In this document: positions 25,601 to 32,226 of the stretch, piece by piece
Layout: the number at the start of each line of letters is the position of its first letter
How positions within the stretch are numbered: position 1 is the stretch's first letter
Origin: Acidobacteriota bacterium
GTDB taxonomy: Bacteria; Acidobacteriota; Thermoanaerobaculia; Gp7-AA8
DNA: 64,000 nucleotides
Assembly: GCA_021781455.1 (NCBI GenBank)
Contig: JAJXWV010000064.1
Location: 62,001-126,000, forward strand
Direction: 5' to 3'
Notes under the pieces: model-generated
The model's input: only the letters and a program-made list of their open reading frames with translations
The model's database searches: none
Told to the model about the DNA's origin: nothing
Position numbers and translations under genes: made by a program

Positions 25601-27565
25601 GGCAACGTGCGCGCCTCGGCGGCGTTCAACGATTACGGACCGCGCTGGGCCATCGGGAATTTGAACGGGCTGTACGGCTACCTCACGACAACCTACGGCG
25701 CCGCGTTCGGCGTGCCCACTGCCGCATGGATCAAGATCGATCCGAGCAGCGGCGTGAGGATCGGGCATAACACGACCGTCTTTGCGCAGGTCGATGCCTC
25801 TGGCGCCGCGAGCTTCACCGGCTCGGTCACGGTGACCGGCGGCAACGCGGCCACCACGACGTATGTGGACACCGGCCTGTCGGGCAAGATTGCCAGCGGT
25901 GGCGCAGCCGCGGACGTGAACGCGAACGTCACGACGATCAGCGGCGGGAAGATCACCGCCGCCACCATCACGACCGCGCAGCTCAACTTCACGCCGGTGC
26001 AGACGTCTAACGTCGTGGCGAGCATCAACGCCTCGGCCGAAGGCATCCAGATCAGCGGAGCGAGGATCGCAATCAGCGGCTCGACGACGTTCGCGGCAGG
26101 CTACGACCCGACCGGCAAGATCGCCGCTGGTGGCGCAGCGGCGGACGTGAACGCGAACGTGACCACGATCAGCGGCGGGAAGATCACCGCCGCCACGATC
26201 ACCACGGCGCAGTTGAACTTCACCCCGGTACAGACCTCCAATGTCGTTGCATCGATCAACGCCTCAGCCGAAGGGATTCAGATCAGCGGAGCGAGGATCG
26301 CGATCAGTGGCTCGACGACGTTCGCCGCAGGCTACGACCCGACCGGCAAGATCGCCAGCGGTGGCGCGGCAGCGGACGTGAACGCGAACGTCACGACGAT
26401 CAGCGGCGGGAAGATCACCGCAGCCACGATCACGACCGCGCAGCTCAACTTCACGCCGGTAGAGACGTCTAACGTCGTGGCGAGCATCAACGCCTCAGCC
26501 GAGGGCATCCAGATCAGCGGAGCGAGGATCGCAATCAGCGGCTCAACGACGTTCGCGGCAGGCTACGACCCGACCGGCAAGATCGCCTCAGGTGGCGCGG
26601 CAGCGGACGTGAACGCGAACGTCACGACGATCAGCGGCGGGAAGATCACCGCAGCCACGATCACCGCCACGCAGTTGAATGTAGCCCAGCTCTCGGCGAT
26701 CGCCGCCGACATGGGCGCGGTCACCGCCGGTTCGATCGTGATCGGCTCGACCAATAAGGTGTGGCTCAACGATGCCGCGGATGGCGCGCTGAACATTGGT
26801 GGAGCGACTAAGGCATCTGCGCCATTCCACGTGACCGCCGCGGGCGCGCTCACCGCGACCAACGCGACGATCACCGGCACAATCACGGCGACCTCGGGCA
26901 CCTTCGGCGGATTCACGGCCACGGCGGGCGAGCTGTACGCTGGTTCCGGTTCCACTCGTGTGGAGATGCAGGCGGCGGGCGGCTTCTGGGCTGGGGCGAC
27001 GGCGTTTGTGAACGCGCCGTTCAGCGTGTCGCCTGCGGGCGTCTTGACCGCGGCGAGTGGCACGATCGGCGGCCTGACGATCACGGGCTCGAACCTCTCA
27101 CTCGGCTACGGCATCTACGGGAGCGCGTACACGCCGTTCTACGTTGACTCCAGCGGACAATTCTCACTGGGGGATAAGTTCCTGTGGAATGGAGCGACTG
27201 GCACTATCGGTGGATGGACGATTGGGAACTCTACCCTGTCAGCTGGCGGGATGGTCCTCAATTCCGGTTACCCCAAAATCACCTTCACGGCCGGCATTGA
27301 CATGTACGTCAATGGCGAGTTACTTGTGGTATCAGATAGCCTGTATTCCGTTGGCAGTCTCATCGCCGGTAAAGATAATGGCGCGGCGCGAGTCATGCTA
27401 AATGGGTCCCTCGGTACTATCGTTATCGGTACCGACAAAGTCCTCGGCGCGCGTGGGGCTGCCGTCGCACACGCGGATGGAACACTCGCTTCGGCGACCG
27501 CACAGCTCAACGCTCTGATCGACCGCTTCAGCGCCGCAGCGGGGGGGCATGGTGCAATCGCCTAA
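22670..27565 (+). CDS. Tail hub/fibre protein with 77-residue tandem repeats
   Basis: This 1631-residue product begins at ATG 22670, two bases after the preceding stop; the frame extending to 22454 overlaps a real gene. Residues ~1-430 are Trp/Tyr-rich with a D-L-Q-I-Q-D-E-W-N-A-L-T segment, like a central tail hub. From about residue 440 it turns into fibre: 10-residue repeats (H-A-A-G-T-Y-E-T) near 475-505, beta-rich spacers, and three full plus one partial copy of a 77-residue unit at 25883-26675. The end is an Ala-rich helix. It probably forms the trimeric host-recognition fibre. The repeat DNA differs mostly at synonymous sites. Confidence 0.82.
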   Translation: MSRTRAVEKPIVTPTQKLPDAPILPPPSIVTKRVTRSFENREITLPSPDGVRAYACGEQWLGGKVQYVFYPGTLDDLWYVVELCAGECDALLDVSNPERPGVIAHAAWWWYPGTDAGAVDSHLQAVDASWSEAFAGTCYAIVHLTEFSTYWQGQIPNFLWHMRTRKVLCPDTGVRAYSTNVWDQWYDYVRWSEGKALPLARVDAAAFAAAKAADAAAGRDCAVHMLLLDATDPSDVISSFTLLASAWWFWDDLANRYTVVPDRAGAAVAATYDDHHGLRAASVSGAGQDTFERPNKVTVWCTDLTNKRTLIPISVQTHAVDIGSADPIEEEHRLPWLYSPTRARSIAMYILNSFQFDLQIQDEWNALTAARRLGDVVTLNIPARARSFTGRLMQRSRLPSGTFKVTLLEHNEAKFSDAVVDIPAKTPSTRPDPPIYTTTEDAAAAAPVQSVVGAIGDVTLADILGAGAESAVHAAGTYETIVHAAGTYETAVHAAATYAAIASPVFTGVPAAPTAAGGTNTTQIATTAFVHSEAPGLAPVQSVFGRTGAVVPTTGDYGVAQVTGAESSAHAAATYVPLARSIATTAPLAGGGDLTANRTLSIAITPTANGGAVALQATTPGTQQVGSLNLLGSGVFDGSVRTRHTYDAYSLTGAVTAFFDANDATAASRLYVATAHPLNIYTSAALRMVVRATGEVGIGTSTAAAKLAINGGLHVGGDSDPGNDNLLADGWVRTSSSFSAAGGFAALPPTDAGLVYLYRTSGAGTTYPFNEAGHLVLQSRNVDSRGVLFVTGATSAVSAVVNNVGIGVKCTPSAFPLESAGHVGPNAQTTYDLGSPYTKWRSLFAAELQVETLVAQNTIATIGGRILVGPTTKLTADVAAAGTSITVENNEMAVGDRIYLETAPGGVQQTEYMAVTAGPTGTGPYVYTVTRNLDGTGANDWQAGDAVFNTGAAGDGFIDLYSVHGVKGVSEYGPTIVGNVRASAAFNDYGPRWAIGNLNGLYGYLTTTYGAAFGVPTAAWIKIDPSSGVRIGHNTTVFAQVDASGAASFTGSVTVTGGNAATTTYVDTGLSGKIASGGAAADVNANVTTISGGKITAATITTAQLNFTPVQTSNVVASINASAEGIQISGARIAISGSTTFAAGYDPTGKIAAGGAAADVNANVTTISGGKITAATITTAQLNFTPVQTSNVVASINASAEGIQISGARIAISGSTTFAAGYDPTGKIASGGAAADVNANVTTISGGKITAATITTAQLNFTPVETSNVVASINASAEGIQISGARIAISGSTTFAAGYDPTGKIASGGAAADVNANVTTISGGKITAATITATQLNVAQLSAIAADMGAVTAGSIVIGSTNKVWLNDAADGALNIGGATKASAPFHVTAAGALTATNATITGTITATSGTFGGFTATAGELYAGSGSTRVEMQAAGGFWAGATAFVNAPFSVSPAGVLTAASGTIGGLTITGSNLSLGYGIYGSAYTPFYVDSSGQFSLGDKFLWNGATGTIGGWTIGNSTLSAGGMVLNSGYPKITFTAGIDMYVNGELLVVSDSLYSVGSLIAGKDNGAARVMLNGSLGTIVIGTDKVLGARGAAVAHADGTLASATAQLNALIDRFSAAAGGHGAIA
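24088..24177 (+). repeat. 30-bp in-frame repeats in the fibre gene
   Basis: Two near-identical 30-bp copies and a diverged third encode V-H-A-A-G-T-Y-E-T-I/A units at the transition from hub to fibre. Confidence 0.75.
25883..26675 (+). repeat. 231-bp tandem repeat, 3.4 copies, inside the fibre gene
   Basis: Copies start at 25883, 26114, 26345 and 26576, exactly 231 bp apart; the fourth diverges after about 95 bp. Each encodes 77 residues beginning G-K-I-A. Amino-acid changes are rare (S to A, Q to E) while silent changes are frequent between copies. Confidence 0.95.
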
Positions 27566-27633
27566 CGCATACGAGAAAGAGGATGAGCAGCAAGATTCGA
27601 TCACTACGCCGAAAGGCAAGAAAGGACACGTTC

Positions 27634-28029
27634 ATGAAGGTCAATTTGTCGAAGGAAATTGTGCGAGCAAATGGGGAGATCGTGAGGGACGGAGACGCCA
27701 GGCCCGTCGAGATCCTCTGCTCGCAGTGTGCCACCAAAGAGAAGCAGAAGCCGCCCCTGACGGTCGCGGCGGCCATCGTCACCGCGCTTGGGCTGGAGTA
27801 TCGCGATCCGGACGGCAGGCTGCTCGAACACATCGATGGGAAAGAGAAGCACCGCCGCGACAAGCTCTCGCGCAGGATCTTCGATGCGGGCACCGAGATG
27901 GTCGATATCTCCATCGAGGAAGCGGCGTCAATCAAGAAGGTGATCGAGTTGTGCTACCCGCCATACGTTCTCGGCCCGGTGTACGACGCGCTGGAATGCG
28001 CTGAAACCCCGGCACCTGCCGCTTCGTAG
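27634..28029 (+). CDS. Unrecognised late phage protein
   Basis: I chose ATG 27634 (131 aa) because A-A-A-G-G-A lies 7 bases upstream; ATG 27583 would add 17 basic residues. The product starts M-K-V-N-L-S-K-E, has a C-x-x-C pair (residues 30-33), a hydrophobic helix (L-T-V-A-A-A-I-V-T-A-L) and a charged middle. It lies after the fibre gene and before a strong hairpin, so it may be a fibre-associated or late accessory protein. No family is recognised. Confidence 0.6.
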   Translation: MKVNLSKEIVRANGEIVRDGDARPVEILCSQCATKEKQKPPLTVAAAIVTALGLEYRDPDGRLLEHIDGKEKHRRDKLSRRIFDAGTEMVDISIEEAASIKKVIELCYPPYVLGPVYDALECAETPAPAAS

Positions 28030-28044
28030 TCATCATCAGAGCCC

Positions 28045-28070
28045 TGCGGACGAGCACACGCTCGTCCGCA
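28045..28070 (+). terminator. Perfect 11-bp hairpin at the end of the phage operon
   Basis: Arms 28045-28055 and 28060-28070 pair perfectly around an ACAC loop, 16 bases after the last long phage gene. No U-tract is present, so termination would be partial or factor-assisted. Confidence 0.55.
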
Positions 28071-28121
28071 ACGATGATCACGATCCGGATGGAGCGCCGG
28101 AAGTAAGCTGAGGTGCACATC

Positions 28122-28295
28122 ATGAAGAAGAGAGCAGTCCTCGTCCTCGCGGTCCTCCTCATCGCATCCGCGGCTGCAGCGGCCGGACGTCAGCGGACAG
28201 TCAGCGCGCCGACGATCCTGCCGATCGTCTGGCAGAGCGCGACCTTCGATTCCGCTCCGCAGGCTTGCGCGACAACCGACCGCTCGTGGAGATGA
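28122..28295 (+). CDS. Small exported peptide, possibly frameshifted
   Basis: The 57-residue product starts with a clear signal peptide (M-K-K-R followed by a Leu/Val/Ala core, A-A-A-A-A cleavage region). The frame ends at 28295, but the -1 frame reads on from about 28250 to a stop at 28345 with a protein-like sequence (R-D-N-R-P-L-V-E-M-I-N-D-L-G). A one-base change near 28245-28260 would join them into a ~74-residue exported protein. It could be a phage moron or the first host gene after the prophage. Confidence 0.4.
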   Translation: MKKRAVLVLAVLLIASAAAAAGRQRTVSAPTILPIVWQSATFDSAPQACATTDRSWR

Positions 28296-28338
28296 TCAAC
28301 GACCTCGGCCGCGCTTTCGACGTCCCGGCCGTCGAAGA

Positions 28339-28363
28339 CCCTTGAAACCGTGTTTCAAAAGGG
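28339..28363 (+). terminator. GAAAC/GTTTC hairpin at the phage-host junction region
   Basis: C-C-C-T-T-G-A-A-A-C pairs across a CGT loop with G-T-T-T-C-A-A-A-A-G-G-G, with two unpaired A. It lies where phage-type genes end and host genes begin, so it may be a terminator; no clear att sequence is visible. Confidence 0.35.
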
Positions 28364-28489
28364 TTGCTGGGCTGCGGAAAACGATAGTTATTGCCGCCCC
28401 AAAGCATCCGCGGAATTCGCCCCAAAGATTTCGCGAGCTTACACATTCGTTCTCGCCCAATCTCAACTCATCCTGATGCCTTTGTTTTT

Positions 28490-28521
28490 ACTCAGTACTC
28501 AGCACTCAGTACTCAGCACTC
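28490..28521. repeat. Heptamer tandem repeat ACTCAGT/ACTCAGC
   Basis: Alternating ACTCAGT and ACTCAGC words fill these 32 bases. The stop codon of the minus-strand membrane protein gene (28499-28501) lies inside the array. The same words recur at 45107, 55941, 55983, 59871 and 59985. Confidence 0.9.
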
Positions 28522-28651
28522 GAGTCTGCGTCGCGGCGGGTCGCTGCTGCATCCGCTGCAGGTCGGTGAGCTGCTTGTAGAGCTGGAGGAACACCAGGCC
28601 GAAGATCAGCAGCAGCAGAATGCCGAGAGCGCGGATTGCCCAGCGGTTCAT
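28499..28651 (-). CDS. Small single-helix membrane protein coupled to pdxA
   Basis: This is a 50-residue protein whose ATG overlaps the pdxA stop (28648-28651). One strong hydrophobic helix lies at residues ~6-26, followed by a short Gln/Arg-rich helix. The last few residues are encoded by the ACTCAGT repeat, which supplies the stop codon, so the C-terminus may have been changed by repeat insertion. No family is recognised. Confidence 0.5.
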   Translation of the reverse strand: MNRWAIRALGILLLLIFGLVFLQLYKQLTDLQRMQQRPAATQTRVLSTEC

Positions 28652-29574
28652 CGGGCGAAGTCCTCCGCGTGCCGGGCTGCCCACTCGATGGCATATCGCA
28701 TCGGGGCTGCGTCGGCCACTCCTTTGCCGGCGACGTCGAACGCGGTGCCGTGATCCACCGACGCGCGCAGGTAAGGCAGGCCAAGAGTGACGTTCACCGA
28801 TCGCGCGAACTCGAGAGTCTTGACCGGAATCAATCCCTGGTCGTGGTACATGGCCATCACCACATCGTACGTCCCCTGTCGAGCGGCCAGGAAGAGCGTA
28901 TCTGCCGGATGAGGGCCGCTGATATCGAGACCGTCGCTGCGCGCCGACTCGACGCCGCGGGCGATGATCGCCTCCTCGTCTCCGAAGCGGCCCCCCTCGC
29001 CCGCATGCGGATTGATTCCGGCCACGGCCAGACGAGGCTTCGAACCGTAGATCCGCGCGTACTCGCGTGTGGTCAGGCGGGCCAGCGCGGCAATGGCATC
29101 GGCGTCGATCGACTCGATGGCCGTCCGCAGCGGCACGTGCACGCTCAGCAGCACCGTCCTGAGGGAAGGCGAGTCGAAGTACATCGCATAGTCATGGGCG
29201 TATCGCCGCAGGCCGGCGCGCGACGCCAGCAGTTCCGTGTGACCGGGGAAAGGGGAGCCCGCTGCGGCGATGGCCTGCTTGTGGATTGGAGCGGTGACCA
29301 GGGCGGAGCAGTCACCGCGGCCGATCGCGTCGACCGCCGCGTCGATCGATGCGAGCGCAATGCGCCCTGCATCCGCCGAGATCTCGCCGAAGCGCACCGC
29401 GCCCGATCCGGAGATCTCGATGAACCGCTCGACCGGCGGGACTGGCCACGCCTTTTCGGCGAGCGCGCGATGGCCGAACACCCAGACAGGCAGGGCGCTG
29501 TTTTCGAGCGCCTTGAAAACGACTTCCGCACCGATCCCGGCCGGGTCGCCCAGCGTGATGGCCAGCGGCTTCAC
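28648..29574 (-). CDS. pdxA: 4-hydroxythreonine-4-phosphate dehydrogenase
   Basis: This 308-residue NAD-dependent enzyme oxidises 4-phosphohydroxy-L-threonine in the DXP-dependent pathway to pyridoxal phosphate. It starts at GTG 29574 with I-T-L-G-D-P-A-G-I-G, the family's opening motif. Metal-binding histidines are in P-G-H-T-E, the A-G-I-N-P-H-A-G-E-G-G loop and M-Y-H-D-Q-G-L. The length is slightly shorter than typical (~330). PdxJ, the next enzyme of the pathway, is encoded 30 kb away at 59108-59845. Upstream codons to 29700 look non-coding. Confidence 0.95.
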   Translation of the reverse strand: MKPLAITLGDPAGIGAEVVFKALENSALPVWVFGHRALAEKAWPVPPVERFIEISGSGAVRFGEISADAGRIALASIDAAVDAIGRGDCSALVTAPIHKQAIAAAGSPFPGHTELLASRAGLRRYAHDYAMYFDSPSLRTVLLSVHVPLRTAIESIDADAIAALARLTTREYARIYGSKPRLAVAGINPHAGEGGRFGDEEAIIARGVESARSDGLDISGPHPADTLFLAARQGTYDVVMAMYHDQGLIPVKTLEFARSVNVTLGLPYLRASVDHGTAFDVAGKGVADAAPMRYAIEWAARHAEDFAR

Positions 29575-29597
29575 GCCACGATCATATGCGCTGGGGC

Positions 29598-29936
29598 CTA
29601 GAGCTCGTCCCGTTTGAACAGGTACTTGATGCAGTGCTTCTGGATGAGCAGATTCGGCGCGCCTTCGCGATTGACCTTGATGCAGTTGCGGTCGTACCAC
29701 TCGATGCAGCCGTGGATTTGTTCACCGTCGGTCATGACGATGACCATCGGGGTGCGGGAGTTCATCTGCTTGGTGTAGTAGAAGCTTTCGGCGTTCGTCG
29801 TTTCCGGAGGTGCCGGTTTCTGGCGGCCGTTGCCACCATTCTTGGGGAAGCGCTTCAGGTCCGGCACGGAGCGAAACATGCGCCGGTTCGAGATGTAGGT
29901 GCCGTCGGTGTCGTACGGCCGATTCGAAAAGGGCAT
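29598..29936 (-). CDS. Hfq-like Sm-fold RNA-binding protein with N-terminal extension
   Basis: This is a 112-residue protein with G-G-A-G-G 5 bases before the ATG. Residues ~47-112 match the Hfq Sm fold: [26 protein letters not shown] as Sm1, and [11 protein letters not shown] as Sm2 (the K-H is the diagnostic RNA-binding pair). Unlike most Hfq it has a ~45-residue basic, Tyr/Arg/Pro-rich N-terminal extension and almost no tail after Sm2. It probably binds U-rich RNA and may act in sRNA regulation. It is divergent from etfB and separated from pdxA by 23 bases. Confidence 0.75.
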   Translation of the reverse strand: MPFSNRPYDTDGTYISNRRMFRSVPDLKRFPKNGGNGRQKPAPPETTNAESFYYTKQMNSRTPMVIVMTDGEQIHGCIEWYDRNCIKVNREGAPNLLIQKHCIKYLFKRDEL

Positions 29937-30086
29937 GCCAGCCTCCGCTTGTCCGTGTTCCGTCGCAGCCGGGTGCGATGCGCGCCGGGCCTGTCTCACG
30001 TCTCTGTTCTCAACCCATGGAAAATCGCGACTCGAGATTTGAATCATCGTGCTTTGCGAGTCTCGTGCCGCAGCGGCCGGCCGCGG

Positions 30087-30115
30087 TTGCGGCAAGTGCC
30101 GCTTTTCCCTAGAAT
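30087..30115 (+). promoter_or_regulatory. Candidate sigma-70 promoter for etfBA
   Basis: TTGCGG (30087-30092), a 17-base spacer and TAGAAT (30110-30115) give a plausible -35/-10 pair about 155 bases before etfB. The -10 matches 5 of 6 and the -35 matches 3 of 6. Confidence 0.45.
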
Positions 30116-30124
30116 TGCCGCCCG

Positions 30125-30139
30125 ATTCCGACTCGGAAT
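30125..30139. promoter_or_regulatory. 15-bp palindrome at the predicted etfBA transcription start
   Basis: ATTCCGA-C-TCGGAAT is a perfect 7+1+7 dyad, starting about 10 bases after the -10 box. This is a typical repressor operator position, for example for a fatty-acid-responsive TetR-type regulator; the regulator is not identified here. Confidence 0.4.
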
Positions 30140-30175
30140 GCGCGTGCCCCGCGCGCATCCTCTCCGCCCCGACCC

Positions 30176-30255
30176 GGCATGAGGCAAGAGGCATGAGGCA
30201 CGAGTCGCTCACACAACCCACGCACATGTTCATGCCTCATTGCTCATGCCTGATC
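30176..30255. repeat. GGCATGAGGCA word repeats in inverted arms
   Basis: GGCATGAGGCAAGAGGCATG-type words at 30176-30204 are answered by ATGCCTCA/CATGCC words at 30225-30255. The arms can fold into an imperfect hairpin ending just before the etfB ribosome site. Confidence 0.6.
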
Positions 30256-30268
30256 ATCGGAGGTTCCA

Positions 30269-31048
30269 TTGAATTCAGTCGTCTGCATCAGCCAGGTACC
30301 TGACACCGAATCGCGGATCAAGATCGCCGCGGACGGGAAGCACATCGACGAAGCGGGACTGAAGTTCATCGTCTCGCCCTACGACGAGTTTGCGCTGGAA
30401 GAAGCGATCCGGCTGAAGGAGGGCAAAGGGGGAGACGTCACCGTCGTGACCTTCGGCCCCGACCGGTCTGCTCAGGCGTTGCGCGAGTGCCTGGCCCGCG
30501 GCGCGACGAAGGCGATGCACATCAAGGGCGACTCCGTCGACGCGGACTCGCTGGGCGTCGCCAGAGTCCTCGCCGCTGCGATCAGGACGCTTCCGCACGA
30601 CATCGTCTTCTTCGGAAAGCAGGGAGTCGGAACCGACAACGGGCTCGTCGGCCCGATGGTCGCGGAGCTCCTCGACGTTCCGCAGGTCAACGTCGTCACG
30701 CACCTCGAGGTGGGCGACGGCAAGCTCACCGCGCATCGCGAGATCGAGGGTGCGGAAGAGATCGTCGAATGCTCTCTGCCGGCCGTAATCACGGCTCAGA
30801 AGGGGCTCAACGAGCCGCGCTATGCCTCGCTCAAAGGCATCATGGCCGCGAAGAAGATTCCCATCGACACCAGGTCCGTGGCCGATCTCGGATTGACCGA
30901 CAGCGATGTGTTCCATCAGCGGGTGACGTTCGTGGGTCTGGAAACGCCCGCCGAGAAAAGCGGCGGCCGCAAGATCGACGGCGCCGATCCGAGTGCCGCT
31001 GCACAGGAAATCATCAAATACATCCGCGAAGAGGCCAAGGCGCTGTAA
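30269..31048 (+). CDS. etfB: Electron transfer flavoprotein beta subunit
   Basis: This is a 259-residue protein starting at TTG 30269 with G-G-A-G-G 5 bases upstream. It shows the ETF-beta pattern: N-S-V-V-C-I-S-Q-V-P-D at the start, N-x-x-D-E-F-A-L-E-E-A-like S-P-Y-D-E-F-A-L-E-E-A near residue 38, F-F-G-K-Q-G-V-G-T-D-N-G near 112, and the late L-K-G-I-M-A-A-K-K. With EtfA it accepts electrons from acyl-CoA and other dehydrogenases and passes them to ETF:quinone oxidoreductase, encoded at 52999. It binds AMP in the cytoplasmic heterodimer. Confidence 0.95.
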   Translation: MNSVVCISQVPDTESRIKIAADGKHIDEAGLKFIVSPYDEFALEEAIRLKEGKGGDVTVVTFGPDRSAQALRECLARGATKAMHIKGDSVDADSLGVARVLAAAIRTLPHDIVFFGKQGVGTDNGLVGPMVAELLDVPQVNVVTHLEVGDGKLTAHREIEGAEEIVECSLPAVITAQKGLNEPRYASLKGIMAAKKIPIDTRSVADLGLTDSDVFHQRVTFVGLETPAEKSGGRKIDGADPSAAAQEIIKYIREEAKAL

Positions 31049-31115
31049 CGATGCTGCACGAACGCACGGGTGTCAGTTGCGCCGCCTCAGAATGACCCAT
31101 CGACTGGAGACTGAA

Positions 31116-32093
31116 ATGCCTGGAATTCTGGTTTTCTGCGAAACGAAAGACGGGAAGCTGAAGAAGGTCTCCCGCGAGGCGCTGTCCATCGGCCGCAAGC
31201 TCGCCGAAAAAACGGGCGGTGATCTCGCCGCGGTGGTGGTCGGCTCCCAGGCCGCTTCACTGGCGGCCGACGCTGGCCACTACGGCGCGAAGAAGTTGTA
31301 CGCAGTCGAGAGTGCCGCGCTCGACTCCTACACGACCGGGCAGACCACCGCCGCCGTCAAACAGGCCGTCGACGACTTCAAGCCTTCCGTCCTCCTGATG
31401 GGAGGCACGTCCAACGGCCGCGATCTCGCTCCCCGCCTCGCCGCGCGCCTCGGCGTCGGCGTCGCTTCGGATGTCGATCAGCTCGACTGGACCGACGGCA
31501 AGCTTCGCGCGCGCCGCTCCATCTACTCCGGCAAGGTCTTCGGCCGCGTTGAGATCAGCGGGACGCCGGCCATCGCCACGACGCGGCCTAACGCCTTTTC
31601 CGCGGAAGTGGTGGCCGGCGGCGGTGCCGCAGACGTGGTGAAGGTCTCGTTCACTCCGGTCGAAGTGAAGTCGAAGCTGCTCGAGACGAAGACGCCCGAA
31701 GCCGGCGAGCTGACCATCGCCGAGGCCGACATCATCGTGTCGGGAGGGCGGGGTCTGAAGGAAGCGCAGAACTTTTCGTACATTCGCGATCTTGCGCACG
31801 CGATCGGAGGCGCCGTGGGGGCATCGCGCGCGACCGTCGACGCGGGGTGGATCGACCACCAGCACCAGGTCGGCCAGACAGGACGCGTGGTCAGCCCGAA
31901 TGTCTACATCGCCGCCGGCATCTCCGGCGCCATCCAGCATCTGGCCGGCATGTCGTCCTCGAAGCACATCATCGCCATCAACAAGGATCCCGAGGCGCCA
32001 ATCTTCCGCGTGGCGGATCTCGGAGTGGTTGGTGATCTCTTCACGATCCTTCCCGCGCTCACCGAAGAGGTGAAGAAGGCGAAGGCACACTGA
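31116..32093 (+). CDS. etfA: Electron transfer flavoprotein alpha subunit
   Basis: This is a 325-residue protein, start ATG 31116 (G-G-A-G-A upstream; ATG 31092 is an alternative). The C-terminal FAD domain has [19 protein letters not shown] near residue 240, [11 protein letters not shown] and [12 protein letters not shown], all diagnostic for ETF-alpha. It carries the redox FAD of the heterodimer. It is 67 bases after etfB and surely in the same operon. Confidence 0.96.
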   Translation: MPGILVFCETKDGKLKKVSREALSIGRKLAEKTGGDLAAVVVGSQAASLAADAGHYGAKKLYAVESAALDSYTTGQTTAAVKQAVDDFKPSVLLMGGTSNGRDLAPRLAARLGVGVASDVDQLDWTDGKLRARRSIYSGKVFGRVEISGTPAIATTRPNAFSAEVVAGGGAADVVKVSFTPVEVKSKLLETKTPEAGELTIAEADIIVSGGRGLKEAQNFSYIRDLAHAIGGAVGASRATVDAGWIDHQHQVGQTGRVVSPNVYIAAGISGAIQHLAGMSSSKHIIAINKDPEAPIFRVADLGVVGDLFTILPALTEEVKKAKAH

Positions 32094-32136
32094 ACGTCCT
32101 CTTCTTCACGCGTTCATGACTGAAATCTGACGGTGC

Positions 32137-32180
32137 GAACGGAAAGTAGACGCGCGGCCGCGCCAGTTCCGCCGTTTTTA
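32137..32180 (+). terminator. Possible terminator after etfA
   Basis: GGAA/TTCC flanks a GCGCGGCCGCGC palindrome and is followed by CCGTTTTT. The fold is imperfect. Confidence 0.35.
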
Positions 32181-32226
32181 TCGCGCCGCCACGTGCGACT
32201 GACGTTCGCGTCGCTAGTTTAGTGGC

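Larger units (their letters stand above)
29937..30268. other. 332-bp divergent intergenic region (hfq-like/etfB)
   Basis: No gene is seen. It holds a candidate sigma-70 promoter and a 15-bp palindrome facing etfB, then a block of GGCATGAGGCA words with inverted counterparts just before the etfB ribosome site. Confidence 0.7.

Noticed and set aside
28350-28390. Mu-like right end (GTTTCA...GCGGAAAA)
   Set aside because: Only the GTTTCA half resembles a MuA site; there are no paired sites and no TG/CA terminus with a matching left end in the window.
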